A DNA stretch of 37,784 nt from Crocinitomix sp. Lineage in GTDB: Bacteria > Bacteroidota > Bacteroidia > Flavobacteriales_D > Crocinitomicaceae. The DNA lies in the NCBI GenBank assembly GCA_030836155.1, contig JAURQI010000143.1:1-37784 (forward strand), given 5' to 3'. Below the pieces are notes generated by a model. The model made no database searches and was not told where the DNA came from. It was given only the letters and a program-made list of their open reading frames with translations. Numbering within the stretch: the first letter of the stretch is position 1; every line of letters begins with the position of its first letter. The position numbers were made by a program, and so were the translations under genes. Positions 8,685-17,145 of this stretch are shown in pieces.

Positions 8685-9038
8685 TTAATTACAAAGACTT
8701 TCAAGATATTCATTCCACCAAGCCACATCCTGCGATGCAGAAGTACGGTCTGTATGGATATAAATAATGATTTCGTTATTCGCATAATCTTGCTCATACG
8801 TCACCAAGTTATTTGAATGGAATCCACATGCTTTTTTAGCCGCAGCTTCTGATGCCCATCCAAGCGCACTAGCATCTGCCCTGTAAACAGTGGTTACCTC
8901 GACACTTGCGTCAAGCTCTACGCAAAAAGAAGATGTAATTGTAGCTTCTCCCGCTGTTCCTTCTTCGGCGGCTTGTCCGAATGACATAGATGCCATTGTG
9001 ATGGCAAACAAAAAAAGAATTCTTTTCAGATTGTTCAT
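8685..9038 (-). CDS. Small secreted protein of unknown function
   Basis: The 117-residue product has a clear signal peptide (MNNLKRILFLFAITMASMSFG, cut near residue 21-22). The mature part of about 95 residues is acidic, with three cysteines (FCVELD, KACGFH and SLCN at the C-terminus) and a strand-like NNEIIIYIHTDRT. I recognise no family. It is the first gene of a two-gene transcript with the large T9SS protein (33 bp gap, no terminator between). It could be a partner or chaperone of that protein, but this rests on position alone. Confidence 0.75.
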   Translation of the reverse strand: MNNLKRILFLFAITMASMSFGQAAEEGTAGEATITSSFCVELDASVEVTTVYRADASALGWASEAAAKKACGFHSNNLVTYEQDYANNEIIIYIHTDRTSASQDVAWWNEYLESLCN

Positions 9039-9192
9039 TTTTTTAATTTTTTAGTTTTCAAACTTTCCATTTTCGTCTATCAAAACAAATGGTTCGTTTG
9101 TGATTTCTGTAGTTTAGACTGACGTCGTTTCAAAAAAGTTGCTTGAGGAATAAAAAAAAGTCAAATTAATTTTCTTTTCCGCATGCAACGCG

Positions 9193-9224
9193 CAAAAATA
9201 AGGGTAAAAACCTATTTTACCAAT
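9193..9224 (-). promoter_or_regulatory. Predicted promoter of the small secreted protein / T9SS protein pair, with palindrome in the spacer
   Basis: On the minus strand: TTG (at 9223-9221), a 20-bp spacer (9220-9201), then TATTTTTG (9200-9193), matching TTG-N19-21-TAnnTTTG. The leader would be about 150 nt. The spacer contains the palindrome GGTAAAA-N5-TTTTACC (9203-9221), placed where a dimeric repressor would block RNA polymerase. Confidence 0.5.
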
Positions 9225-9284
9225 TATTAGACACGCCCATTCTATTGAGCGTAAACGAAAAAAGTGCTTTTTATGTTACAAACG

Positions 9285-9319
9285 AAAAAAGGCCCTTTCG
9301 TACGAGACGAAAAGGCCTT
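9285..9319 (-). terminator. Intrinsic terminator of the TonB-like gene
   Basis: On the minus strand AAGGCC, a T.G wobble and TTTCGT pair with ACGAAA and GGCCTT around a 5-nt loop, giving a 13-bp stem (9319-9289) followed by six T (9290-9285). It lies 25 bp past the stop at 9344. Confidence 0.85.
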
Positions 9320-9343
9320 ATGCTATTTGCGATCTTGAGTGAC

Positions 9344-10033
9344 CTAGTGTGTTACAATTTTAATAGGAACGGTAAAGCGAACACGCACTTTTTTACCCGC
9401 TTGTTCACCTGGTGTCCATTTTGGCATCTTGTTGACCACATTTAAAGCGGCCTCGTCAAGATCTGGTGAAACTTTCCCTACGACTTTCGACTGCTCTATT
9501 GAGCCATCTTCGTTCACAACAAACTCTACATACACTGTTCCTTGGTCATGAATAGAAAGGAAGTCTGGTAATCGAATATTATCACGAATGAAACCCGCCA
9601 TTGCTCCAGCACCGCCAGGGAATGAAGGTGGTATCTCTGATATCTCTAAGATAGTACTTGGATCGATATCGGCTATTTCATATCCACAATCGAGACAATC
9701 TTCGCCATCACCGTCATCAATGATTACCTTTTGTCCTTTATGCAGGACTTTTGGGTCACCTTCAATTACTTTTGTTTTCACCACCTTGATGTCAGGTGTC
9801 ATCACCTGCACTTTTTGTGATTTTTGAGGCTCTGGTTTTGGCTCTTCGGGAATGTCTGTAAGGACAATTATATCGTCATCATTTTCATAAACAAAGTGAT
9901 TAGCTTCTTCAACCTGAACGGTGGTGTACTCAAATGCGGCTAGACAAGCTGAACCGGCAATGATGAGTCCGATTTGGAAAAATGCAAACCGTTTTTTCTC
10001 CAGGTCTGCTTTTGGATTTTTTTTTGCGATCAT
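9344..10033 (-). CDS. TonB-family energy transducer protein
   Basis: The 229-residue protein has a short cytoplasmic N-terminus, one membrane helix at about residues 20-36 (FFQIGLIIAGSACLAAF), a periplasmic linker with Pro/Glu/Lys pattern (DIPEEPKPEPQKSQKV), and a C-terminal TonB domain from about residue 135 (SFPGGAGAMAGFI, GTVYVEFVVNEDGSIEQSKV, ALNVVNKMPKWTPGEQAGKK). TonB proteins pass proton-motive force from ExbB-ExbD to outer-membrane receptors. No exbB, exbD or receptor gene is nearby. Bacteroidota genomes carry many such orphan TonB genes. An unusual DDGDGEDCLDCGY segment with two cysteines, four residues apart, lies before the domain. The start at 10033 gives the usual positive residues before the helix. 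Confidence 0.88.
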   Translation of the reverse strand: MIAKKNPKADLEKKRFAFFQIGLIIAGSACLAAFEYTTVQVEEANHFVYENDDDIIVLTDIPEEPKPEPQKSQKVQVMTPDIKVVKTKVIEGDPKVLHKGQKVIIDDGDGEDCLDCGYEIADIDPSTILEISEIPPSFPGGAGAMAGFIRDNIRLPDFLSIHDQGTVYVEFVVNEDGSIEQSKVVGKVSPDLDEAALNVVNKMPKWTPGEQAGKKVRVRFTVPIKIVTH

Positions 10034-10156
10034 AATAATTAATTTAGTTAAACATATTATGATAGCTGCAAGAGATATGCCAAAATCGTTACGCCTTTAT
10101 AAACAAAGGCTTATGGCGCTACAAAAGTTAATTATTTGTTAAAGGTCGGTTTGAGA

Positions 10157-10603
10157 TTAAACCTTTTGAGGGGCATTTCCTTTAATGAAAATAGAAAGTG
10201 CATTACCCGCAACGATAAATATGCCCATTGTTATCCAGACATAACCCCATTGACTAAAATCAAATTCAACCGGATTCATCAACGTCAGAATCGCAACAAC
10301 TAAAATGATGAGTGCTGCAACTGTTAGCCCAATCGCAATATTTTTAACCTGTCGAATATCAGACTTGAAGACAATCCACAATTCAAAAAAGAGCAAAGCC
10401 AGCACAAAAGGCATCGTAAACATGGCTGCTTGTGCATTCAATTGCGGTATGATTTCCGGGTCAAAATGGTGAATATGATCCAATTCATTCAAGTGAGAGA
10501 TGTGGACATTTGTTTTTGAACTATGAATACTTGCTCCAAAGAAAGCAGCAATGAGGGTCATTAGAAAACCAAAAACGGCACAAAGAATGTTTTTAGATCG
10601 CAT
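10157..10603 (-). CDS. Four-helix membrane protein of unknown function
   Basis: The 148-residue product has four hydrophobic segments, at about residues 6-24, 62-80, 87-107 and 122-141. Between helices 1 and 2 is a histidine-rich stretch (HISHLNELDHIHHFDPE) that would face the outside and could bind metal; this is inference. I recognise no family. It is transcribed away from the RidA gene with only 70 bp between the starts, and a TATATTTG -7 box lies just 6 bp before its ATG, so the mRNA may be leaderless or nearly so. The gene ends 123 bp before the TonB-like gene start on the same strand. Confidence 0.7.
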   Translation of the reverse strand: MRSKNILCAVFGFLMTLIAAFFGASIHSSKTNVHISHLNELDHIHHFDPEIIPQLNAQAAMFTMPFVLALLFFELWIVFKSDIRQVKNIAIGLTVAALIILVVAILTLMNPVEFDFSQWGYVWITMGIFIVAGNALSIFIKGNAPQKV

Positions 10604-10609
10604 ATTTTA

Positions 10610-10658
10610 CAAATATAAGGCGGATAACCTTATAACTTTTGACAATTAGGTATATTTG
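10610..10658. promoter_or_regulatory. Divergent promoter region with a 21-bp palindrome
   Basis: Two TATATTTG boxes (each TAnnTTTG) face opposite ways: 10617-10610 on the minus strand for the membrane protein and 10651-10658 on the plus strand for the RidA gene. Between them lies TATAAGG-N7-CCTTATA (10614-10634), a palindrome with 7-bp arms that overlaps the minus-strand box. Good -33 boxes are not evident. Confidence 0.42.
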
Positions 10659-10673
10659 TAGCAAAATTACAGT

Positions 10674-11105
10674 ATGTCTGAAAAAATAAGCACGAATGAG
10701 GCACCAAAACCGGTAGGTTTATATCCTCATGCACGAAAGGTTGGAAATTTATTGTTTCTTTCTGGTGTTGGACCGCGCGTGGCTGGTTCTGATACAAACG
10801 ATTCGTTTGTGCCAGGTTTAGAATTGGACCACAATGAAAATTTTAAAGCTTTTGACTTTGAAGCACAATGTCGCTCGGTTTTTGACAATGTAAAAACCAT
10901 CCTAGAAGCTTCAGGCTCTTCTTGGGATGAATTGGTGGATGTTACAGTTTTTTTGGTCAACATGAAACGTGACTTTCATACGTACAACCGCATTTACGCA
11001 GAGTACTTCAAAGATAATCAACCTTGTCGCACGACTGTTGAGATCAACAGTTTGCCGACTCCTATTGCTATTGAATTAAAATGTATCGCTACTATATCTG
11101 AATAA
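10674..11105 (+). CDS. RidA/YjgF-family protein, 2-aminomuconate deaminase-like
   Basis: RidA-family proteins are small trimeric cytoplasmic enzymes that hydrolyse enamines or imines. The 143-residue product has the family core: LLFLSGVGP, VFDNVKTILEASGSSWDELVDVTVFLVNM, and the active-site arginine in QPCRTTVEINSLPTPIAIELK. The N-terminal form (PKPVGLYPHARKVGNLLFLSG) together with the VPGLELDHN insertion resembles the 2-aminomuconate deaminase branch, which acts downstream of 3-hydroxyanthranilate in tryptophan breakdown. That fits the kynU-kmo group 6.7 kb upstream, but the assignment within the superfamily is from memory of the motif pattern. It is followed 4 bp later by a TPR membrane-protein gene. 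Confidence 0.85.
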   Translation: MSEKISTNEAPKPVGLYPHARKVGNLLFLSGVGPRVAGSDTNDSFVPGLELDHNENFKAFDFEAQCRSVFDNVKTILEASGSSWDELVDVTVFLVNMKRDFHTYNRIYAEYFKDNQPCRTTVEINSLPTPIAIELKCIATISE

Positions 11106-11109
11106 TTTT

Positions 11110-11685
11110 ATGATTGCTTTAATACTTAAATCACTTTTAACACTTAGCTCACTTGGTTTCACTGTTTGGTTATTCTCTGCAGGATATTGGGGCTGGGGTA
11201 TCGTTTTTATATTCATCACAGCGCTTCTTGGTTTGTTCATTTTTAGAAATGAAAACCTGATCATGGCTACTTTGCAACTCCGCCAACAAAATATGGAGAA
11301 AGCGCAAAAATACCTCAATCGTATCAAGCAACCTGAATATTTAATGAAAGGACAACGGGCTTACTTTTTCTATCTAAAAGGTATTTCAGGATCAGCTGTT
11401 TCTTCAATGGGGCAAATTGAATCGTATTTCAGAAAAGCATTAAGCATTGGTCTTAAACGAGATCATGATAAGGCAATGGCTAAACTAAATATCGGTGCTG
11501 TTTGCATGCAGACTGGTAGAAGGAGAGAGGCTGAGACTTTGCTAAATGATGCTAAGAAACTCGACACAAAAGGTATGTTGACGCAGCACATCAAAGACTT
11601 GAAAAAACAGATGGGTCGGGCCACTTCACGCAACCAGATGCGCATGGCGCAAATGAATAAAGGCAAAAGAGGGAAAATGAAATAA
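11110..11685 (+). CDS. Membrane protein with TPR-like domain and basic tail
   Basis: The 191-residue protein has two N-terminal membrane helices forming a hairpin (about residues 5-22 and 27-46). A helical region follows with TPR spacing (KAQKYLNRIKQ, AYFFYLKGISGSA, IESYFRKALSIGL, AKLNIGAVCMQTGRRREAETLLNDAKKLD). The last 30 residues are basic and Met/Gln-rich (RNQMRMAQMNKGKRGKMK) and could touch nucleic acid or ribosomes, which is speculation. It starts 4 bp after the RidA stop, so the pair is cotranscribed. A specific role cannot be given. The convergent M1 peptidase gene ends 44 bp away with no clear terminator between them. Confidence 0.7.
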   Translation: MIALILKSLLTLSSLGFTVWLFSAGYWGWGIVFIFITALLGLFIFRNENLIMATLQLRQQNMEKAQKYLNRIKQPEYLMKGQRAYFFYLKGISGSAVSSMGQIESYFRKALSIGLKRDHDKAMAKLNIGAVCMQTGRRREAETLLNDAKKLDTKGMLTQHIKDLKKQMGRATSRNQMRMAQMNKGKRGKMK

Positions 11686-11729
11686 TTCCCCCTCTTCTCT
11701 TTTAATAATCAAATCCTTTTTAAACTGAG

Positions 11730-14700
11730 TTAGAATCCGGACAATGCGTTCGGAATAAGTTTCTGTGGTGATAAGCCGTTGAGGTCTATTGTGAATCGAA
11801 TCTTACTGGCGTAATTCGAACCGTCAGGGTATGAGTTCTTTAAGTTGTCTGATTCTAATAGTGGGAAGTATACCGCAAATTTTGAACTTATTCGAATACC
11901 CAATCCCATATTATATGCCGACTCCATCGTTCCAGCATTGTCAAACACACCATAATCAGCAAACACACCCACTAACGGAATAAATGGTAGTTGAGCATAA
12001 AAGTTCCCTGCTATTAAGGAGCCGTTGGTAACACCAAAATTCGAAGTTGTCTTAAATCCACCTTGATTTTCTATACGCTGATTAGACCATAATCCCGATG
12101 TTTCATTTCGCCCATATAAAAAATGGTCATACATCACATCCATTGAACCTGATTGTCCGCCGAGTGCAAATCCATAACGATCATTGATAACACCATTGTA
12201 AAATAAATTTTGTCCGAAGAAGAGTCTCAGGTTAAGTGATTTATCTTTGCGATCCCAATATTCAAATGAATAATCCAATTCAATACCAGAATTCATTAGA
12301 GAAGATGACTCCGAGATCAGTGGGTTTTCATCTGCTACATTTAGAAAATCTAAACGCCAAGCTGCTGAAAATTGATGGACGTGTTTTTTATAATCAAGAC
12401 GATACGATAAAGATGCTCCTGTTATTTCTGAATCATAAGTGCTAGCCGTTGCATTTTGTTCAAGGATATAATGCCCTTTTAAGAGTACGTTCTGCTGATA
12501 ATTTTTCTTCTCTTTTGGTTTGCCGATCATCAAATCCAAATATGGTTGCACAACAAAATAACGATTGTCATTCGGAACCAAATCACTATCTGCATACCCA
12601 AGACCTTGGCCAAATGTTTTACCAGAAAGTCCGAGTTTAATTGTCCGGATATTACGCGCTGGTATCCAAGTATAATTCATATCCACTAATCCACTTATCG
12701 TATTTTGACCAAAAGAGTACATCGGTGCGATCATGTATTCAAATTTATTTTTAGGAATGGATACATTATGAAACATCATACCTAACATGAACTTGTCGTA
12801 GACATTATAACCTAAAGCTGGTAACCAATACATATTCCATTCTTCACCACGATTATAAGTCGTTAGCATGGTAAAGCTCAATGGTTCAACGCGATGAAAC
12901 AACCCCTTTTTTGTCCAATAATTATTATTACGATTCACTTCCGGAATCTGACGATTGGCATCAATAATAAACTGGTCATAACTTGTTCCGTTAAAGGTAG
13001 CTTCTGTTTCTCCAGGTTCAATCCATTTTGATTCTCGAACCTTACCAAAATTCATAGCATCTACACGAATTGGACCCTCAATTTGCCCCTTATTTTTAAT
13101 CGTGACGACCGATTTATCTTCAGAAATCTTAACGTTTTTGATTTTATAATCTATCTGTTTCGTCGTTTGAATGAGGTCTTCAAATATCCAGCCCAAGTCC
13201 TTAGCCGTCTCCCGTTCAAGAATCAATTTTAAATCTTCAGGTTGTGGGTGTTTATAATGCCATTCGTCATAATACTTTTGCATCGCATTATCAAAAACTT
13301 CATCTCCTAAATAATCCTTTAAATAGCTGAATACGAGTCCAGTTTTAGCATAAACAATTGATCCATAATTGAGACTGGAGTAATCTGCCGATTTTAACTC
13401 TATTGGCTGATCCATTCCATAAGCCGCTACCATTCGATAAGTAATGTCTGACATATCTTGATGATTGAGGTCATGAAAATGAACGCGGTGTGCTGCACCT
13501 CTCGCCATGTCAGACAAACGCGTATTATCGGGGTATTTAGTTTGCATGTAGCGGATTTCATTCAAGGTATTCAATCCTTCATCCATCCAAGCATGGTCAC
13601 GCTCATTTGATCCCAATAAACCGTAAAACCAATTATGCCCTACTTCATGGACGATGACCACTTCCAGCATTTCTTTTGTACCTGAATTACCAATTACCGT
13701 AACATTAGGATACTCCATTCCACCACCTGCGCTAATCGTCCCATCAACAGCAGTAACTTGATTATAAGGATAGTCTCCATTCCATTTGGAGTAATAAAAG
13801 GTGGCGTCATTTAGGTATTCAATTGCATCCTCCCAGATATCATAGTTTTCTGGGACAAACATAGCCCATGACGTCACCATGCGTTCTGAATTTGGCAACT
13901 TTACCTCTCCTTTTAAAACCTCGTATCGCTTATCAGCGAACCAGGCAAAATCGTGTACGTCTTTTTGCGTATATCGAATCGTCTTTTTGGTTTTAGAACT
14001 TTCTGGAAATTCATCATTAAAGGTTCTTTTTTCAAACTCGCTATCATCAAAAGCCTTTTTTGTTTGAGCTGCTCGCTCATTCAAAAAAGTGAATTCACTC
14101 TCCGTCTGTAAATCTCCCGTTGCGCCTACCACATAGTTTTCAGGCAACGTAATGGACACATCAAATGATCCGTATTCAGAGTAGAATTCACCCTGAGTTA
14201 AATAAGGCATTTGATGCCATCCCTCTTTATCATATACCGCCGGTTTTGGGTACCATTGTGTAATTTGATAGGATTCTCCTACATGCCCTAAACGTGAGAT
14301 ATCTCCAGAAGGTATTTTCACCTGAAAAGGCGTGGTGACTTTCATGCGATCACCTGCCTTTAGGGGCTGATTTAAGATAAGCTTACAAATATCAATATGT
14401 TCAGAATCATACTCCCATTTCACAGACTTGCCATCCACGTTAAAGTCAAGCGAGTCGATATAGCCTTTTTCCTCATCAGTCGCGTATTCTAAGACCATAT
14501 TGTTCATATCATACAATTGCTTTGCCAATGCCGTTTCATTATTGCGATATCCATTCGGCCAAAGATGAACATAGATAAAGCTTAATTCGTTTGGTGAATT
14601 ATTGACATACTCAAATGTTTCAAAACCAGATAACATATTTTTTTCATCATCTAATTCAACACTAATGGTGTAATTCACCTCTTGTTGAAAATAATCTTGC

Positions 14701-14756
14701 GACCAAGTCAAAGTAGCCGTGATTGTCATGGTAAATAAGAATAATATGCGCTTCAT
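11730..14756 (-). CDS. M1-family zinc metallopeptidase with barrel-like C-terminal half
   Basis: M1 peptidases remove N-terminal residues from peptides. I start it at 14756 (MKRILFLFTMTITATLTWSQ is a clean signal peptide); the longer frame from 14837 would hide the signal behind 27 residues. The 1008-residue product has the N-terminal beta domain, the substrate motif GGGMEYP (about 344-350), and the zinc site HEVGH (370-374) with the third ligand Glu 393 in WMDEGLN, so it should be active. After about residue 620 comes a 390-residue region of alternating aromatic/glycine strands (NKFEYMIAPMYSFGQN, YNMGLGIRISSKFAVYFPLL) ending in a terminal Phe, like an outer-membrane barrel. It would then show its peptidase at the outer membrane (inference). 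The gene diverges from the SPATA20-like lipoprotein gene. Confidence 0.88.
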   Translation of the reverse strand: MKRILFLFTMTITATLTWSQDYFQQEVNYTISVELDDEKNMLSGFETFEYVNNSPNELSFIYVHLWPNGYRNNETALAKQLYDMNNMVLEYATDEEKGYIDSLDFNVDGKSVKWEYDSEHIDICKLILNQPLKAGDRMKVTTPFQVKIPSGDISRLGHVGESYQITQWYPKPAVYDKEGWHQMPYLTQGEFYSEYGSFDVSITLPENYVVGATGDLQTESEFTFLNERAAQTKKAFDDSEFEKRTFNDEFPESSKTKKTIRYTQKDVHDFAWFADKRYEVLKGEVKLPNSERMVTSWAMFVPENYDIWEDAIEYLNDATFYYSKWNGDYPYNQVTAVDGTISAGGGMEYPNVTVIGNSGTKEMLEVVIVHEVGHNWFYGLLGSNERDHAWMDEGLNTLNEIRYMQTKYPDNTRLSDMARGAAHRVHFHDLNHQDMSDITYRMVAAYGMDQPIELKSADYSSLNYGSIVYAKTGLVFSYLKDYLGDEVFDNAMQKYYDEWHYKHPQPEDLKLILERETAKDLGWIFEDLIQTTKQIDYKIKNVKISEDKSVVTIKNKGQIEGPIRVDAMNFGKVRESKWIEPGETEATFNGTSYDQFIIDANRQIPEVNRNNNYWTKKGLFHRVEPLSFTMLTTYNRGEEWNMYWLPALGYNVYDKFMLGMMFHNVSIPKNKFEYMIAPMYSFGQNTISGLVDMNYTWIPARNIRTIKLGLSGKTFGQGLGYADSDLVPNDNRYFVVQPYLDLMIGKPKEKKNYQQNVLLKGHYILEQNATASTYDSEITGASLSYRLDYKKHVHQFSAAWRLDFLNVADENPLISESSSLMNSGIELDYSFEYWDRKDKSLNLRLFFGQNLFYNGVINDRYGFALGGQSGSMDVMYDHFLYGRNETSGLWSNQRIENQGGFKTTSNFGVTNGSLIAGNFYAQLPFIPLVGVFADYGVFDNAGTMESAYNMGLGIRISSKFAVYFPLLESDNLKNSYPDGSNYASKIRFTIDLNGLSPQKLIPNALSGF

Positions 14757-14895
14757 AAGTTTAGTATTATATTCTGATCTGGCTGTTTTTACATGAATTT
14801 TTGTTAAAATTTGCATAAAGGGTTCATATCTCAGCAAATACAGTCAAAATCCGTGGCAAGATAGCTATATTTACTAAAATTTATTTTCTATTCGT

Positions 14896-17034
14896 ATGAT
14901 CGGTTCGAAATCGTTATTAAATCTTCCTTCAATTCTATTATTGGGCCTTGCAATATCGTTTCTCTCTTGCAATGGTCAAGGGGAACAGGACACGAATAAC
15001 CAAGAACATCACGAATTTGAAAATGCCTTAGTCAATGAAACGAGTCCTTATCTATTACAGCACGCCCATAACCCTGTCAACTGGATGCCATGGGGCGATG
15101 AAGCTTTTGAACAAGCAAAAAAAGAAAATAAACTCGTCCTTGTAAGCATTGGTTACTCTTCTTGCCATTGGTGTCATGTCATGGAACGGGAAAGTTTTAT
15201 GGACGAAGAAGTCGCTGAGTTGATGAATGAGAATTTCATTTGCATCAAAGTCGATCGAGAAGAACGCCCAGATGTTGATCAGGTTTATATGAATGCCGTC
15301 CAATTAATGACAGGTGGCGGCGGGTGGCCCTTAAACTGCTTTACTTTGCCCGATGGCCGACCAATTTATGGGGGTACTTATTATGAAAAAGGTCAATGGA
15401 TCGAATTAATGAATAACCTGCAATACAAATTTGAAAAATCACCAAAAGAGGTAGAGCGTTTTGCTGCCAATTTAACTGAAGGCATTCAACAATCTGAATT
15501 AATTCAGGCTCCCGCTAAAGATGTGGCATTTTTGCCAATTGTGATCGATTCAATGGTCCTTAACTGGATGCCATTCTTTGACACCGTTTATGGCGGAGAT
15601 CAACGAAAAATCAAATTCCCAATGCCGAATAATTTCGAGTTTTTGACACAGTATGCTTTTCATAATGATAATGAAGATGTTCTTAAACACGTTGACTTGA
15701 GTTTGGTCAAAATGGTAAAAGGGGGCATATTTGATCAAGTTGGAGGTGGATTTTCTCGCTATTCAACAGATCCTGAATGGAAAGTTCCACACTTTGAAAA
15801 AATGCTCTACGATAATGCTCAATTGGTCTCGCTATATTCTAACGCTTATCGCAGAACAAATAACCCGCTGTATAAAGATGTTGTATACCAAACCTTAACT
15901 TGGGCGTATCGTGAAATGATGAATGATAAAGGCGCTTATTATTCTGCTTTAGACGCCGATAGTGAAGAAGAAGAAGGGAAGTTCTATGTATGGACGGAAG
16001 AGGAATTACAAACTGTTTTAGCTGAAGATTTTGATTTTGCGAAGAATTACTTCGGAATCGGTGAAAGGACCCTTTGGGAAGGCAAGCATATTTTAATGCG
16101 CCCTTTGAGTAATGAAGAGTATGCTGCGGCAAATAATATGGAAGTCAATGAAGTTGAAAACAAATTCAACACGATTCGCAACAAACTGCTAGAAGCCCGA
16201 TCTGATCGTGTTCGTCCAGGGCTAGATGATAAGGCTCTCACTTCTTGGAACGCCATGATGCAAATTGCATTATTAGATGCTTATGAGGTGTTTGGTGATG
16301 AACTGATGTTAAAAGGAGCACTTTTTAATTCAAAATGGATGCTCGAACAACAACTCACCGCAGATGGCAAATTATTTCACACCTATAAAGATGGGGTTTC
16401 ATCCATTGATGGTTTTTTGGAAGATTATGCTTTCGGAATTGCAACTTGCATTAAACTTTATGAAAATACGTTTAACGAAGACTATCTCACGAAAGCCGAT
16501 TTAATGGCCCAATACGCCATGGAACATTTTTATGATGCAAATAGCGGAATGTTCTATTTTTCCTCAGATGCGGAAGGATCACTGATCGCACGAAAAATGG
16601 AAATAACCGATAATGTCATCCCATCTTCCAACTCGGTGATGGCCAATGCCCTTTTTGATTTAGGTATTCTTTTGGATAAAAGGGACTATAAAGAAAAAGC
16701 ACGGCAAATGTTAGCCAATGTTTATGCAGAGATGCCCGACTTTGGAAGCAATTATACAAATTGGGGACAATTGGCTTTGAAAAATATTCATACCTATTAT
16801 GAGGTTGCCGTGACTGGAGAGAATTGTGAGTCCTTTAGAAATGAAATCCATAAGAATTATCATCCAGATTGCCTATTAATGGGAGCTACGACAGAAAGCG
16901 ACCTAGCGTTGTTGGAAGGTAAGTTTTTGGGAGAAACGACCGTATTTGTCTGTATCGAAGGTGCTTGTAAAATGCCAACCAATACAGTTAAAGCCGCCCT
17001 CGAACAAATGACAGAACTTACCCCTCAACGATAG
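14896..17034 (+). CDS. Thioredoxin-domain / SPATA20 (YyaL, DUF255) lipoprotein
   Basis: The 712-residue product starts with a lipoprotein signal ([12 protein letters not shown], lipid cysteine 25). The N-terminal thioredoxin-like domain has [19 protein letters not shown] and the redox motif CHWC at residues 90-93, followed by [13 protein letters not shown] and [10 protein letters not shown]. The rest matches the alpha/alpha toroid of this family ([49 protein letters not shown]). Its length is normal for the family. The biochemical role of YyaL/SPATA20 proteins is not established. Most members are cytoplasmic, so the lipidation here points to a periplasmic, membrane-anchored copy. It stands alone, divergent from the M1 peptidase. 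Confidence 0.92.
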   Translation: MIGSKSLLNLPSILLLGLAISFLSCNGQGEQDTNNQEHHEFENALVNETSPYLLQHAHNPVNWMPWGDEAFEQAKKENKLVLVSIGYSSCHWCHVMERESFMDEEVAELMNENFICIKVDREERPDVDQVYMNAVQLMTGGGGWPLNCFTLPDGRPIYGGTYYEKGQWIELMNNLQYKFEKSPKEVERFAANLTEGIQQSELIQAPAKDVAFLPIVIDSMVLNWMPFFDTVYGGDQRKIKFPMPNNFEFLTQYAFHNDNEDVLKHVDLSLVKMVKGGIFDQVGGGFSRYSTDPEWKVPHFEKMLYDNAQLVSLYSNAYRRTNNPLYKDVVYQTLTWAYREMMNDKGAYYSALDADSEEEEGKFYVWTEEELQTVLAEDFDFAKNYFGIGERTLWEGKHILMRPLSNEEYAAANNMEVNEVENKFNTIRNKLLEARSDRVRPGLDDKALTSWNAMMQIALLDAYEVFGDELMLKGALFNSKWMLEQQLTADGKLFHTYKDGVSSIDGFLEDYAFGIATCIKLYENTFNEDYLTKADLMAQYAMEHFYDANSGMFYFSSDAEGSLIARKMEITDNVIPSSNSVMANALFDLGILLDKRDYKEKARQMLANVYAEMPDFGSNYTNWGQLALKNIHTYYEVAVTGENCESFRNEIHKNYHPDCLLMGATTESDLALLEGKFLGETTVFVCIEGACKMPTNTVKAALEQMTELTPQR

Positions 17035-17110
17035 TGATAGGAATAAGTAAAGACCCCAATAACAAAGAAGTTTTAACATTCAATTCTTAACATCAAATTA
17101 ATAAGCGACT

Positions 17111-17141
17111 TCTGAAAGTCCTTGAAAAAATAGTATTTTTG
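17111..17141 (+). promoter_or_regulatory. Predicted DUF4290-murA promoter with near-leaderless start
   Basis: TCTG (17111-17114), 19-bp spacer, TATTTTTG (17134-17141): a full -7 box with a one-mismatch -33 box. The ATG lies only 4 bp past the -7 box, so transcription would begin at or next to the start codon. Confidence 0.4.
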
Positions 17142-17145
17142 AAAT

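Noticed and set aside
10093-10110. Hairpin GCCTTT/AAAGGC between the 10157 gene and the TonB-like gene
   Set aside because: No T-run follows it on the minus strand, so it was not called as a terminator; it may be a leader hairpin of the TonB-like gene or chance.
14757-14837. 27-residue upstream extension of the M1 peptidase
   Set aside because: It would place charged residues before a clean signal peptide starting at 14756; the shorter start fits an exported protein.
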